Assembly: GCA_017506865.1 (NCBI GenBank)
Contig: JAFCMP010000555.1
Location: forward strand, 496,001-560,000
Origin: Tribonema minus
Lineage: Eukaryota; Sar; Xanthophyceae; Tribonematales; Tribonemataceae
Direction: 5' to 3'
Length of the DNA: 64,000 bases
Position 1 is the stretch's first letter; each line of letters opens with the position of its first letter. The position numbers were made by a program, and so were the translations under genes. Of this stretch, positions 37,801 to 46,300 are shown in pieces. The notes beneath the pieces are model-generated. The model saw nothing but the letters and a program-made list of their open reading frames with translations. It ran no database searches and was not told the DNA's origin.

Positions 37801-40800
37801 TTGCTTCTCTCTGCCTGTGCTGCTTCAATGCACCACTCCATTGAACAGTGGCGCTGATGCCGGTTTTTCTGTTCTGTGCATATCACTGCAATGCAGGTTA
37901 TTTCCTGGTTGCCAGGTACTGCTTTCAGCTTCCGCTAGCCATTTTCATCACCGTCAGCTACAAGTGGAAGGCGAGTCTCAAGGATATTGGCCTAGGACTT
38001 CAAGTCATCATCTTCAACAAGAAGCATACAGGAGGCCAGTGAACTCCCGCCCCCAGAAGATGGTTGAAGATGATAAATTGAAGTCCTAGGTCAACATCCT
38101 TCAAGCCCGTCTTCCACTTGTAGACGGTGATGAAAATGGCTAGCAGAAGCTGAAAGCAGTGCCTGGCAACAAGGAAATCCACAACAGCATCTGCAATGCA
38201 GTGATATGCACAGAACAGAACGACGGGCATCAGCGCCACTGTTCAAAGGGGTGGTGCATTGAAGCAGCGCAGGGAGAGAGCAGCAAATACACTTTTGTCG
38301 GCAATCAAAGCTGTCCTCTGCACTTGCTCAGCCTTGATCAACACTGTCTTAGTTGCTGCGTAGTCAGACTTTGGCCAACCTCGACCCAAAGGCTTGCTTT
38401 GCCTTACTGCCTATCTTGCTCGAACGCTTTCACACAGAAGTCTTTTGACTACTGTGGACATGATGGCACTGTTTGACTCGTGGCCAATGACTGCAGCAGC
38501 GGCGATCACAGTTCTTGGTGGAAGGCGGCTAAGTTTTAGTTACACCATTCCTTGTCGCCTACAGCTCGACGATCTTTGGATTCGTTTCCATTCATACCAC
38601 TGGTGCCATCCGCAGCGTAAGAGGGCACAGGCACCGGTGCCAGATGATGGTCTGCGCTACGTAACTGCTGAAAAGCACGCCTACTGCCACAATTTGTGAG
38701 GCAACTCATTACTGAACCTGCGACGCCGCGCGATGAGGACCAATGTGTGAGCCGGACACTCCGAAGCAGGAAGGCGCTGCCTTGTCGCCGCAGCTTGCTC
38801 TGCCACAACCCTATTCCTACCCTAGCCCTACTCTACTCGCAGTCCCTGAGGCAGCCCTCCAACTCACTTGTCTGCTTGCACATGGCGGCACGGGTGCTGA
38901 GCAGCGCCACACCCTGACAAGAGCCCTAACCCTACCCTAGTCCTAGCCCTACCCCCTAGCTGTGGCCCTAATCCTGGCCCTAGCCCTAGCCCTACTTACC
39001 GGTCGCAGTCCACGAGGCAGCGCTCCGGCTCGCCCGCCTTCTCGCACACGGACGCCGGTTGTTGAGCAGCGCCACGCCGTAACCTAGCCCTAACCCTAGC
39101 CCTAGCCCTACTTACCGGTCACAGTCCTTGAGGCAGCGCTCCGGCTCTCCCGCCTTCTCGTACATGACGGCGCGGTTGTTGAGCAGCGCCACGCAGCTAA
39201 CCCGAATACTGACCCTAACCCTATCCTAACCCAAACCCTGCCCAAGCCCTAGCCCTACCCAACTCATAGTCGCGGTCCTCAAGGCTGCGCTCTGGCTCGC
39301 CCACCTTCTCGTACATGGCGGCGCGTTCGTTGAGTAGCGCTACTCGCAGATCCTAACCCTAGCCCTTCCCCTAATCCTGGCCCTGGTCCTAGCCTGGCAC
39401 GACTCCTTGCTCACCGGCCGCAGTCGTCGAGGCAGCGCTGCACATCGCCCGCCCTCTTGCACACGGCTGCGCGTTCGTTGAGCAATGCCACACCCTCACC
39501 TGCTCCCTAACCCTAACCCTTGCCCTAGCCTGGCATGACCCCACACTCACCGGTCGCAGTCCTCGAGGCAGCGCTCCGACTCGCCCGCCTTCTCGTACAT
39601 GGCGGCGCGGTTGTTGAGCAGCGCCACGCGGCGCGCCTCGTAGCCCGGCACGCGCGCGCACGCGTCCATCGCGTCCGTGTAGCGCTGCGCGGCCTCCGCG
39701 TAGCGCTTGCGCTTGAACAGGCGCGACGCCTCCTGCGTGAGCTCATGAAACCTCGCCTTGTGCTGCGCGATCTCGTCTGCGGGGGGGGGCAGGGGTAGGT
39801 ATGGGGTAGGGCTTCGACATCAACCGTTGAATTGCAATGTGAAGTTCGCCTTGAGCTGCGCAATCTTGTCTGCGGCCGGGGATACGGGGGGGGGTAGGTT
39901 TAGGGGCGGGGGGGTCGCGCATCAGAGTATTAAAGTGTGCCATGTGAAGTTCGCCTTGAGCTGCGCGATCTCGTCTGCGGTCAGGGGGCAGGGGCAGGAA
40001 TTGGGGTGGGGTGGGATCACGCATCAGAGTGTTGAAGTGCGCCATGTACTGAGCGCCGGCGTCTTTGACGCGGAGCGCATGTAGTTGCTTGAGAGGAAGT
40101 TTCTCTGAGGGGAGGAAGGGGGGCTTCTGCCGCTTACATGCCTGCCCAAGACTGACAGCGTCGTGAGGACAGTGCCCGCATTGCTTGTTGAAGTTGGTTG
40201 CTGGAGTGCAATATTGACCGACTGATTGATACCTTCTCTGCCGCCACGTGCACTCTGCTGCGACAAATGCGCGCATAGCGTGGTTGCCTGCGCCACTTCA
40301 ACCTCTATACATCTCTCCACAACACCCGTAGAATTCGACTCCCTCTGTGCAGTACCTGAGCATTCCTGTTCTGCGGCAGCAGCGGCTGTTTTCTGTACAG
40401 CGGCAGTGGCAGTTTCGGCAGTTGTCGTCATCGCCCAACCAGCTGCGCCACCGCGCGCGCTGCGTCGCAATGGACCCCTCTTGCAACTACTGCGAGTTTT
40501 CCCAGTTCTCTCCGCGCACACTGCATGGCCCCATTTCGCAGCTCCAGCGGTACTTTCAGCTATTTCCTTCCCTCTCAATCGCCTGCCACGCCGCGCTGCA
40601 ACGAATGCCCACATCGCGCAGTTGCCTGTGCAGGCCTCGCGCAGCGTACACTGCACACCTCCTCCAAGCAGCGCGTTTATTCTGACTCTCTCCGCGCGCG
40701 CACCTTCGCGCTCCCGCTCCGCGGCTTCCTCAGCGGTCTCGACAGTCTCCCCCGCGCCGCTGCCAGCGGTTTCGGCAGTTCCGCCGCCCCCCACCCCCTC

Positions 40801-43092
40801 CCCCTCTTCCTCCTCCTCATCGCTCGGCACGTCCTCTGCGACAACGCGCTCCGGCGCTGGCCTCCGTCGCGGAGGCGGCGAGCGCGCCTGCGGCCGCACA
40901 GGCGACGGCGGCGTCGCCTGGCGTGCAGAGTACAGAGAGGAGTAGGTGAATGGACACAGTACACTAGAGAACAGAGGTTGCGACACGGGTGCGGAGTATA
41001 GAGAGGAGCGCAGGTCGATGGACGTAGTACACAGAGTACAAAAGCAGAGTAACGCTGATGTACGGCCGCACGGGCGACGGCGGCGGCGTTGCCTAGCGCA
41101 CAAGAGTACAAAGAGGAGTACAGGTTGATGTACGCAGTACGCAGAGTCAGGGCAGATGCAGGTTCATGTACGGTCGCACGGGCGACGGGGGCGGCGTCGC
41201 CTGTCGCGTATGGGGACGGAGTGCAGAGAGGAGTACGGATCGATGGACGCAGTGCACAGAGTACAGCGGACGGTACAAATTGTGACGCGGGTCTAGAGTA
41301 CAGAGAGGAGTACAGGTCGGTGGACGCAGTAGGACAGAACACAGGGTAGAGTGCAGATTGACGTCAGGACGTACGGGAGACGGCAGCGACATTGCCTGAA
41401 GCGGCTGCAGGGTACAAGAGTACAATATGAGTACAATATCAGTACAGTATCAGCACAGTATCAAGTTTGGCGGTGTCGCCTGATGAAACCGCTGCGTCAG
41501 CTGGCGCGCTGCCGTTCCATGTGCGGACGCACTCGCATTGCCACGGCGCCCGCACATTGCGCAACCTCAGCTTCTCGCACCTCGCTTGGATGAGCGGTGC
41601 ACTGTAAGTGCGCTGCATCATTCAGTACGGGGGCAGCTCTAACACACATGTGTGTTGGCAGCACGATCTCGCGCGTCGCACAAGCTGTACTTCAAGTCTT
41701 ACTTCAAGTGCTGCTTCCTCTTGGCATGGAGCAGCCACGCTGCCCAGTGCAACCTCAATAAGTCAGGCTCAACGTAAGTGTGCGCCCAGCCAGGACGTGA
41801 GCAGACCCCCTGATGTCATGTATTTTCCTGAGACAACATAGTATGCTTAAAAAGCTTGCACAAATCAGTCTTCTGGCTCCTGTGGATATGGTGGCACTGT
41901 TTGACTCGTGGCCAATTGCCGCAGCAGCGGCGACCACGCTTATTGGTGGAAGGCTTTGACGGCTAGCCACACCGTGTCACCTAGAGCTCTATGAACGTTT
42001 GATTCGTTTCCATGCTGACTTATATTATTAAGCCGCCGGTGGGCGGTGCCCACGTCCCATGCGAGCAGACCCCCTGACTCCAACAGCTACCCAGCATAAT
42101 AACTTCCGTGCGCTGCAAGCGCTGCAGTGGCGTTGCAGATCCGCAGCTGCTGCGGCACGCAAAAATGCGGTTGTGCTGTTGTCTATTCAGGAGGCCGTGC
42201 TGTGCGGGTTGAGTCAGTTGATAGCTGCAAAACTGTCATGACGAGTCAACAACGGTGTGACGTGCACGCCTGCCAACGCCCTTGACATGCTTTGTGTACA
42301 TGCCTCTCGCAGCAGTTTGGACAAATTTCGCCACAACTCGTCTACTGGCATTAGTGGTGAATAAGACGGCATCTGCAGTACTTGACGCTTGCAGCAGCGC
42401 TGTGGTGACTGCAACGTCCTTCAAATACGACTGTCTAAAAAAACTCATGCACCATCGCAGTTTGTAACATTGACAGACACTGTGTGGTGAATGTGACAGA
42501 CACTTTTTATTCGCAACACACACTGGTGCATCTGATCTCAGTCGGTCGCAGGTGCACGCGGAATCAGACCTTGTCGTACATTCAAAATATCGATGTAAAC
42601 TGCAGCCCTGTGATTGTGATGTTTCAGCGGACACCAGTATTTCCGACTCCATGCACTGTTTCATGCACAACTCCGTGCAGGACTACATTATCGCGAAAGC
42701 GTGGGACTGTGAAAGCCAACAGAGAAAAAACAGGTGCTACCAGAAATAATGAGCCCTAACACTGTCATAGATCAGTTTTGTGATAATGGTGAATGGGTAA
42801 GATTGGTCAGCGTAACTCAAATCGATTCGTCTCTTTCACGCGGGGGAGAGTGAAGATACACCCACCCAATCTTGTCGATGCTCGACACAGCGCACACAAC
42901 AAGCCGGCGGCCTTAGTATGATATATATTCGTTGAGTAAGAGGATTGGTCGTCGATGGCACACCTTGCCGCCTCCGGCCCCGGGCGGCGCTGAGGTCTTC
43001 GAAGCTGATCGCTTGTAGTACAGAAGCGACAGACCCACGAGCACCGACACCACCGCCACCGCCACCACGGTCTGCTCCTTGTTGGTGCGCAT
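16872..43092 (-). CDS. TOM70-like mitochondrial import receptor (TPR protein)
   Basis: Fourteen exons: 42964-43092, 40704-40917, 39551-39776, 32628-32784, 31678-31815, 30135-30329, 28731-28819, 26918-26996, 24720-24830, 23157-23312, 21890-22018, 20333-20551, 18950-19011 and 16872-16992. They sum to 2025 nt (674 aa plus TAG) and every junction keeps frame, including five split codons. Residues about 8-26 form one membrane anchor (EQTVVAVAVVSVLVGLSLLYY) near the N-terminus. Residues 44-114 are a Pro/Glu-rich linker. TPRs follow, beginning with RLFKRKRYAEAAQRYTDAM and NNRAAMYEKAGESERCLED. A central segment with PLPPASAIYETLRTFESHD resembles the TOM70 core linker. C-terminal TPRs run to ALYDRAMRLTRDREEIG and the end. 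The anchor-linker-TPR order and length fit TOM70, an outer-membrane receptor for carrier preproteins. Other anchored TPR co-chaperones remain possible. The start was chosen at MRTNKEQ, which gives a signal anchor. Confidence 0.78.
17030..17700 (-). repeat. Tandem ~160-230-bp units upstream of last TOM70-like exon
   Basis: Three related units (about 17030-17160, 17180-17320 and 17410-17560, plus a weak fourth near 17640) share GTGGCGGTCAGGTC-ATGCA, GTCAGTCGCCTGGTGTGCC and ACTC-TGAGGCG. Their ends weakly recall the acceptor region of the exon at 16872-16992. Confidence 0.65.
17705..17748. repeat. CCCTAA telomere-type array
   Basis: Seven near-perfect CCCTAA units in TOM70-like intron 13. Comparable short arrays occur near 6630, 7805-7900, 19640-19870, 21630, 22215, 34130-34200, 34611-34711, 37440-37530, 37603-37623, 38930-39240, 47450-47470, 50405-50460 and 57340-57390. 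Confidence 0.9.
18335..18515 (+). repeat. Dispersed repeat, copy 1
   Basis: Member of a family of about 160 bp found five times here, always in this orientation. Diagnostic words are CTGTTTGACTC-TGGC, GCAGCAGCGGCGACCACG, ATTGGTGGAAGGC and GAGCTCTACGATCTTTTGAT. It lies in TOM70-like intron 13, antisense to the gene. No tRNA-like promoter boxes or terminal repeats were seen, so its class is unknown. Confidence 0.85.
19500..20245 (-). repeat. Five copies of the 3' end of TOM70-like exon 12
   Basis: Copies start near 19504, 19690, 19872, 20020 and 20152 and repeat the codons for EAERLMERTLEIDGEI and the donor. The intact exon is 20333-20551. Steps are about 186, 182, 148, 132 and 182 bp. CCCTAA-like runs lie between units. 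Confidence 0.92.
20655..21110 (-). repeat. Three copies of the 5' end of TOM70-like exon 12
   Basis: Copies at about 20655-20735, 20860-20935 and 21045-21105 repeat the acceptor and codons for EAFGWYDRAIDVDPRGANPP. The preceding C tract (a G run on the plus strand) is copied too. Confidence 0.92.
21265..21775 (-). repeat. Three copies of the 3' end of TOM70-like exon 11
   Basis: Copies at about 21265-21350, 21475-21550 and 21690-21775 repeat codons for LMLCKADLLFQRGLM and neighbouring residues. The intact exon is 21890-22018. Spacing is about 210 bp, and a shared flank with GTATGTATGTA and CTTCAGCCCACGCATAC is copied as well. Confidence 0.92.
22490..23090 (-). repeat. Five copies of the 3' end of TOM70-like exon 10
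   Basis: Copies at about 22490-22555, 22620-22690, 22755-22820, 22895-22970 and 23025-23090 repeat codons for VQEYLQAAAGDATTAEDAAA and the donor, separated by CTTCAAGTTCAAC-type sequence. The intact exon is 23157-23312. Confidence 0.92.
23480..24135 (-). repeat. Copies of the 5' end of TOM70-like exon 10
   Basis: About five decaying copies (near 23480-23545, 23580-23630, 23700-23750, 23895-23960 and 24080-24135) repeat the acceptor and codons for VRSLQSDPEGAR. Confidence 0.85.
24970..25600 (-). repeat. Copies of the 5' end of TOM70-like exon 9
   Basis: Four copies (about 24985-25040, 25170-25225, 25355-25410 and 25545-25600) repeat the acceptor and codons for LAGVAIDQGDMDRG. Flanking intron sequence is AT-richer than elsewhere. 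The intact exon is 24720-24830. Confidence 0.88.
26060..26790 (-). repeat. Copies of the 3' end of TOM70-like exon 8
   Basis: Copies near 26735-26790, 26305-26360 and 26060-26100 repeat codons for NIDILIK and the donor region. The intact exon is 26918-26996. Confidence 0.75.
27130..27605 (-). repeat. Copies of the 5' end of TOM70-like exon 8
   Basis: Copies near 27130-27170, 27395-27430 and 27565-27605 repeat the acceptor and codons for QDLEGALQ, with weaker ones near 27930 and 28040. Confidence 0.85.
27295..27390 (+). repeat. Dispersed repeat, partial copy 2
   Basis: Right-hand part of the same ~160-bp family, from the GGTGGAAGGCACTTGCGGCT word to GATTCGTTTCCATGAG. It sits inside an array of exon 8 copies. 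Confidence 0.8.
28822..28849 (-). other. C28 polypyrimidine tract at the exon 7 acceptor
   Basis: A run of 28 G on the plus strand reads as C28 in the transcript and ends in the AG that precedes exon 7 (starts 28819). Confidence 0.8.
28985..29195 (-). repeat. Copies of the 5' end of TOM70-like exon 7
   Basis: One clear copy (28985-29037) repeats the acceptor and codons for ILQDESVALNV, and one weak copy lies near 29170-29195. Each keeps the homopolymeric C tract before the acceptor. Confidence 0.8.
29380..30062 (-). repeat. Copies of the 3' end of TOM70-like exon 6
   Basis: About five copies (29380-29460, 29500-29580, 29665-29715, 29770-29880 and 29955-30060) repeat codons for YAAAAEDFKRAFE and the donor; the nearest also covers EARVAALHDRGMAHV. 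The intact exon is 30135-30329. Confidence 0.9.
30480..30900 (-). repeat. Copies of the 5' end of TOM70-like exon 6
   Basis: Copies near 30480-30512, 30640-30665 and 30855-30900 repeat the acceptor and codons for TLRTFESHD, with G/C homopolymer runs between them. Confidence 0.82.
31248..31570 (-). repeat. Two copies of the 3' end of TOM70-like exon 5
   Basis: Copies at about 31248-31340 and 31488-31565 repeat codons for EEVFNEIEESGAAKPLPPAS and the donor. The intact exon is 31678-31815. Confidence 0.92.
31850..32300 (-). repeat. Duplicated intron block upstream of exon 5
   Basis: The intron segment 31816-31995 recurs in diverged form at about 32085-32290. Shared words include GATTTGCAG, GAGAATTC and GAAGTAGTTTG, with a trace of the exon 5 start (GGCGGCTGCTGCGG). 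Unit length is about 280 bp. Confidence 0.75.
32320..32520 (-). repeat. Two copies of the 3' end of TOM70-like exon 4
   Basis: Copies at about 32320-32400 and 32440-32520 repeat codons for CAHMIGRKIVYEDALRQGRQ and the donor. Confidence 0.9.
32870..33915 (-). repeat. Six copies of the 5' end of TOM70-like exon 4
   Basis: Copies near 32870-32945, 33027-33089, 33215-33278, 33395-33442, 33570-33635 and 33870-33913 repeat the acceptor and codons for LELEKFHPLARVRKARVLEG, each followed by a shared intron tail (GTTGATGCATCAGATTTAGTG). The intact exon is 32628-32784. Confidence 0.93.
34427..34905. repeat. Diverged inverted duplication around CCCTAA arrays
   Basis: A plus-strand segment (about 34440-34590, frame contains TTRATLVINLNSPEG and VIERVERAE) recurs on the minus strand at about 34735-34900. 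CCCTAA runs (34611-34640, 34685-34711) lie between the arms. The encoded peptide was not recognised and the minus arm has indels. It lies in TOM70-like intron 3. Confidence 0.75.
35200..35999. other. Unassigned intron DNA
   Basis: No gene, RNA or repeat was recognised between the first two CCGGTACC-rich blocks. Confidence 0.4.
36094..37048 (+). mobile_element. LINE-like retroelement, C-terminal fragment
   Basis: An open frame of about 300 codons inside TOM70-like intron 3, antisense to the gene; no ATG is needed to read it. It has CKLCG followed by TLHARLCQ (zinc-finger-like spacing), then RRMDIVLPADAF, LPLMVDVTCFE and a later KTTHY, then IGSFGSIGEQG. This order resembles the region after the reverse transcriptase in LINE-type elements, where a Zn knuckle is followed by a restriction-like endonuclease (D...DVT...K). 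No reverse transcriptase domain lies upstream, so it is a 5'-truncated copy. The family assignment is by eye. It could instead be another transposon protein. Confidence 0.5.
37362..37440 (-). repeat. Isolated copy of the 3' end of TOM70-like exon 3
   Basis: Repeats codons around MYEKAGESERCLEDCD with donor-side sequence. It is separated from the other five copies by the foldback and dispersed repeat at 37742-38600. Confidence 0.85.
37742..38345. mobile_element. Foldback element, ~280-bp inverted arms
   Basis: Arms 37742-38018 and 38063-38345 are inverted copies with a spacer of about 44 bp. Shared words include CTGATGCC, GCATATCACTGCA and GCTAGCCATTTTCATCACCG on opposite strands. No coding function was recognised. 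Terminal target duplications could not be defined. Confidence 0.8.
38420..38600 (+). repeat. Dispersed repeat, copy 3
   Basis: Full-length member starting near CGAACGCTTTCACACAGAAG and ending near GATTCGTTTCCATTCAT, directly right of the foldback element. Confidence 0.85.
38835..39490 (-). repeat. Five copies of the 3' end of TOM70-like exon 3
   Basis: Copies near 38835-38912, 38996-39080, 39107-39190, 39255-39345 and 39400-39490 repeat codons for LLNNRAAMYEKAGESERCLE and the donor region. CCCTAA runs fill every gap. The intact exon is 39551-39776. Confidence 0.93.
39840..39990 (-). repeat. Two copies of the 5' end of TOM70-like exon 3
   Basis: Copies near 39845-39885 and 39945-39985 repeat the acceptor and codons for DEIAQHKA. 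Confidence 0.85.
40925..41500 (-). repeat. Copies of the 5' end of TOM70-like exon 2 and GTACAGAGAGGAG array
   Basis: Copies of the acceptor plus ATPPSPVRP codons occur near 41057-41100, 41165-41210 and 41360-41400, with a trace near 41468. Between them a GTACAGAGAGGAGTAC-type word repeats about six times. Confidence 0.85.
41845..42020 (+). repeat. Dispersed repeat, copy 4
   Basis: Full-length member in TOM70-like intron 1, same strand as the others. Confidence 0.85.
42021..42963 (-). other. Left end of TOM70-like intron 1
   Basis: No exon, RNA or repeat was recognised before the exon 1 donor at 42963. Confidence 0.4.
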
Positions 43093-43303
43093 CGCGCCAG
43101 CTAGCTTCCAGTCCTCCCGCCACCCGTGCACTGGAACGACGCTGTCCACCTTCTTCTTCTGGAGGCACCCCACTTTCACGGGTCACATTCAAGAAAGTAC
43201 TTATTAGTGGGTGCCGCGGCGCCGGCGGCAGCTCAAACAACCAGCAGCGTACGGCGGAGGTGAGCGTGACTGGTCCTGAGGAAGCAGCAGGCGGAGGGCA
43301 AAC
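43093..43303. promoter_or_regulatory. Bidirectional promoter region, TOM70-like / glycosyltransferase-sulfotransferase gene
   Basis: Only 211 bp separate the chosen divergent start codons. No TATA box was recognised. If TOM70 translation starts upstream of MRTNKEQ the gap is shorter. Confidence 0.5.
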
Positions 43304-46300
43304 ATGCAGCAGCGCCGTCGGGGAGACGACGTGGTGTCGCCAGAGGGTCCCCCTGCCGGCGATGCCGGAGGTGGAGCGCACAGCGGCAGCAGGCGCAGGA
43401 GCAGTGTACGGGCTGCTCCGCAGGCAGCATCATCGAGCAAAGTGAGTCATCCTGCTTCAGCTATGACAAATTCGGCAACGACAGTGGCTTGATCAAAAGC
43501 AGAGACCCCGCCAAATTCGGTCAAGAGGCTGGAGTGCTGCTGTAGTGTTGGCCGGCTGCGTATCAGCACGCCATTGATGCAGGAAGTATGCATCTTCAAA
43601 CGAATACTTCATTGCGAAGGCTTGATGCCTAGGTCTGTGACATACGACCGGTGCAACCTGGTCAGCAGTTTTGCTGCACAGTTGCCCCAATGCTGTGCCC
43701 TGCTGCTGCTCACCACACTCAGGTATGACATTGTGCTCCTGCTGAAAGCGGACAACGACCTGCTGATCAGCGACATCGAATGCTGCAGGAGCCGCAATTT
43801 GGCCTGAGCCTTCAATCTCTGACCACTTGATGCCACCAACAGAGGAGCAGCATGGACGAGTGCATTTGGAGGCCTTGCGATCAACCGTGTCTTGCTGCAA
43901 ATCTTTCATCATTGATTGGCTACACCGTATCTGATGATTTTGGGCTACGAGGATGTGGTCGGCACTGATGTACAGCATGTGCTGGGTCTCTGTACCGACT
44001 GCAACCGTTGCACAATGCTAGCCAACAATGCCATGGCTCGCGAGTAGGCGGTGGACGCACCTGCGCACTTCGTAGACAAAACGAGTTTTTATCGCACACG
44101 CTCACGCCCCGCCGCAAACCAAATGGAAACGCGCGCACGAGCACGTACGTCAGTGATGGCACGAGGGTTGGCACGCGGGACGTCGCCTGTTGCAGTTGAA
44201 GAGAGCAGAGCTTCAGCATCCCCTGTGGCTTGCACAGCTGCCTGCCATCCCTGCATCCTGGCTGCGCGCCTCTGTGCGGCGCTTGTGAGGCAGTTCGCGC
44301 TTTGCTTTACTGTGTTTACCCAGTGCACAGTCGGCGCGCACGACCAATCGCCGCTTGGTTGCCAGCTTACCTGTGCCGGTCCGCCTCGTTGTGGCGCCCG
44401 CTGCTGCAAGTAGGTAGGTTCGGCTGCGCACTCTGGTGGTCGTGTGGATGACCTGCCGTTGCTTCTCTACATGGGGTACGCTCGCTGCGCCGCTGCACCA
44501 CTGCCTGGGACTCAGTTCATCGGTTCCTTGCTCCGCCATCAGCAGCACGATAGCTCTCATTCTGTCCGCCTCGACCTCATGCCTGTCACACCGCCATCCG
44601 CACGGTAGCTCTCATCCTGTCTGCCATGACCTCATGCTGCCATACCTGTTGCGTGCTGTGAAACAGCGCTGACCACCCCCTCCCCCCCCCCCCCCCGACC
44701 CCCCTGCCCCTTAATCATCATCTGCAAAATACCCTGCCCTCCCTTCAAGTTCAGCCGCACCACATTTGTCTCACACTGTCTGCGCGCCGTCGCTCGCCCC
44801 CGTGCACCGTTGCCGCGCACAGACGCGGCTGCGCAGCCTCGTGCTCGCGGCCCTCGGCTCCCTCGGCGTGGTCCTCTTCTTCGCCTTCCCGCCGCCGGCA
44901 GTTACAAAGGCGGCGGCAGTTACAGGCGCGACCGACTCAGCGCTCAGTGCCGCTGCTGCCGTGCAAGCCGCCGTGGATCCCCTCGACACGGCAGCAGTCG
45001 TGGGTGCGGACGCGCAGCCGCCGCCGCAGCGCTCGGTGAAGGGGGGGGCGGCAGGGGGCCCCTTGGTGGCGAAGGGGGGGGGAGCGCTGCCGCGTGCGCC
45101 GCGCAGCCCGCACGTGTACCTCACGTGGCCGTTCGCGGCGGACGACCTGACGGTGCAGGGGTACCGCGCGCTGGAGAGCGTGCTGCACGTGTACGCGGAC
45201 GAGGAGGAGGAGGAGGGGGACGGGGACGGGGAGGGGGAGGGGGGGAAGGGGGGGGGTGGGGGGGGGGCGTCGGTGGTGTTTCTGGTGCCCGGGCCGCTGT
45301 ACGCGCTGACGTACCGGTGGGCAAACGCGCTGTCGCAGACGCACTTCCAGAAGTACCGGAAGCGCGGCTACCAGATAGCGGTGAGACGCGGTTCACGCCG
45401 CAGGCGAATGTACCAAATTGAAGTTCCACACTGCATCAATCTTCACTTTCAACGTGGGCAGGGGCGTGTGCATGACGAAGTTGTTGTGAAGGCGCTGCAG
45501 CTGCACCTATGGTTTGAAAGTGCGTGAAGCGCGAACAACTCTCGAGGACGTTCTAGGCTTCAGGATGCACCGTTTCATGCCGCGTTTTGTCGGTATAACG
45601 TACCCTTAGTAGGTGTACCACAAAGTCAGGAGGTAGAAGCGAAAGCAAAGGAGATTGGTTCCAACGGACAACGTGGCAAGAACAGGGTGCAAGTTCCTGT
45701 TCCATGAGGTCCATTCCCTGAGACCTGATGCGCCGCTAGTGTCCAGTGCTACCCCGGCGAGTGCTGCCGCGGCGAGTGCATGGCCTCGTTGCCTTTGGAG
45801 TCAGTACCAGAGCGGTCAGCTGCAATGACAGCACTTCAAATCGGTACGTTAACAGAAGTATTTCGCATAGTCTGTGACCGACAGTGTATGTTGTTCCGGC
45901 CTTCGCTCCCTCTTTACATCATCTCCGACCATGGAAGTACCCGTGTTGCATCAGGACTCGCGTGCGGTCACGCTCGGACAGGCGACCTTTCAACTTCAAC
46001 TTCAACCGGCATCCACCGCGCATGTGTCATTGTAAGTACCCCTCAACTTCAATTGGCTCTCTTCCTTCACGCGCACGCGCGCGCCGTGCCGCGTGGCGCA
46101 CTCGCAGGTCAGACTGTCTGGGGCGGCGCCAAGCAAACGGTCAGGCTCAACACCCAAAAACTTCAAGTGTCCGTTAACTTCTTCAACTTGCTATCTTCCC
46201 TTACACGCACCCGCGCGCGCCACGCTGCGTGCGCACTCGCAGGTCAGACTTGTATGGGGCGGCGCCAAGAAGACGGTGAGGCTCAACGACTCGCCGTTTG

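Noticed and set aside
40024-41103. A single 359-codon minus-strand frame as one gene
   Set aside because: Only 40704-40917 fits the TOM70-like chain; the rest runs through donor, acceptor-copy and repeat sequence.
20333-43092. TOM70-like gene as a pseudogene because of its many repeated exon pieces
   Set aside because: Fourteen exons join in phase with consensus splice sites and no internal stop; the pieces are extra copies, not breaks.
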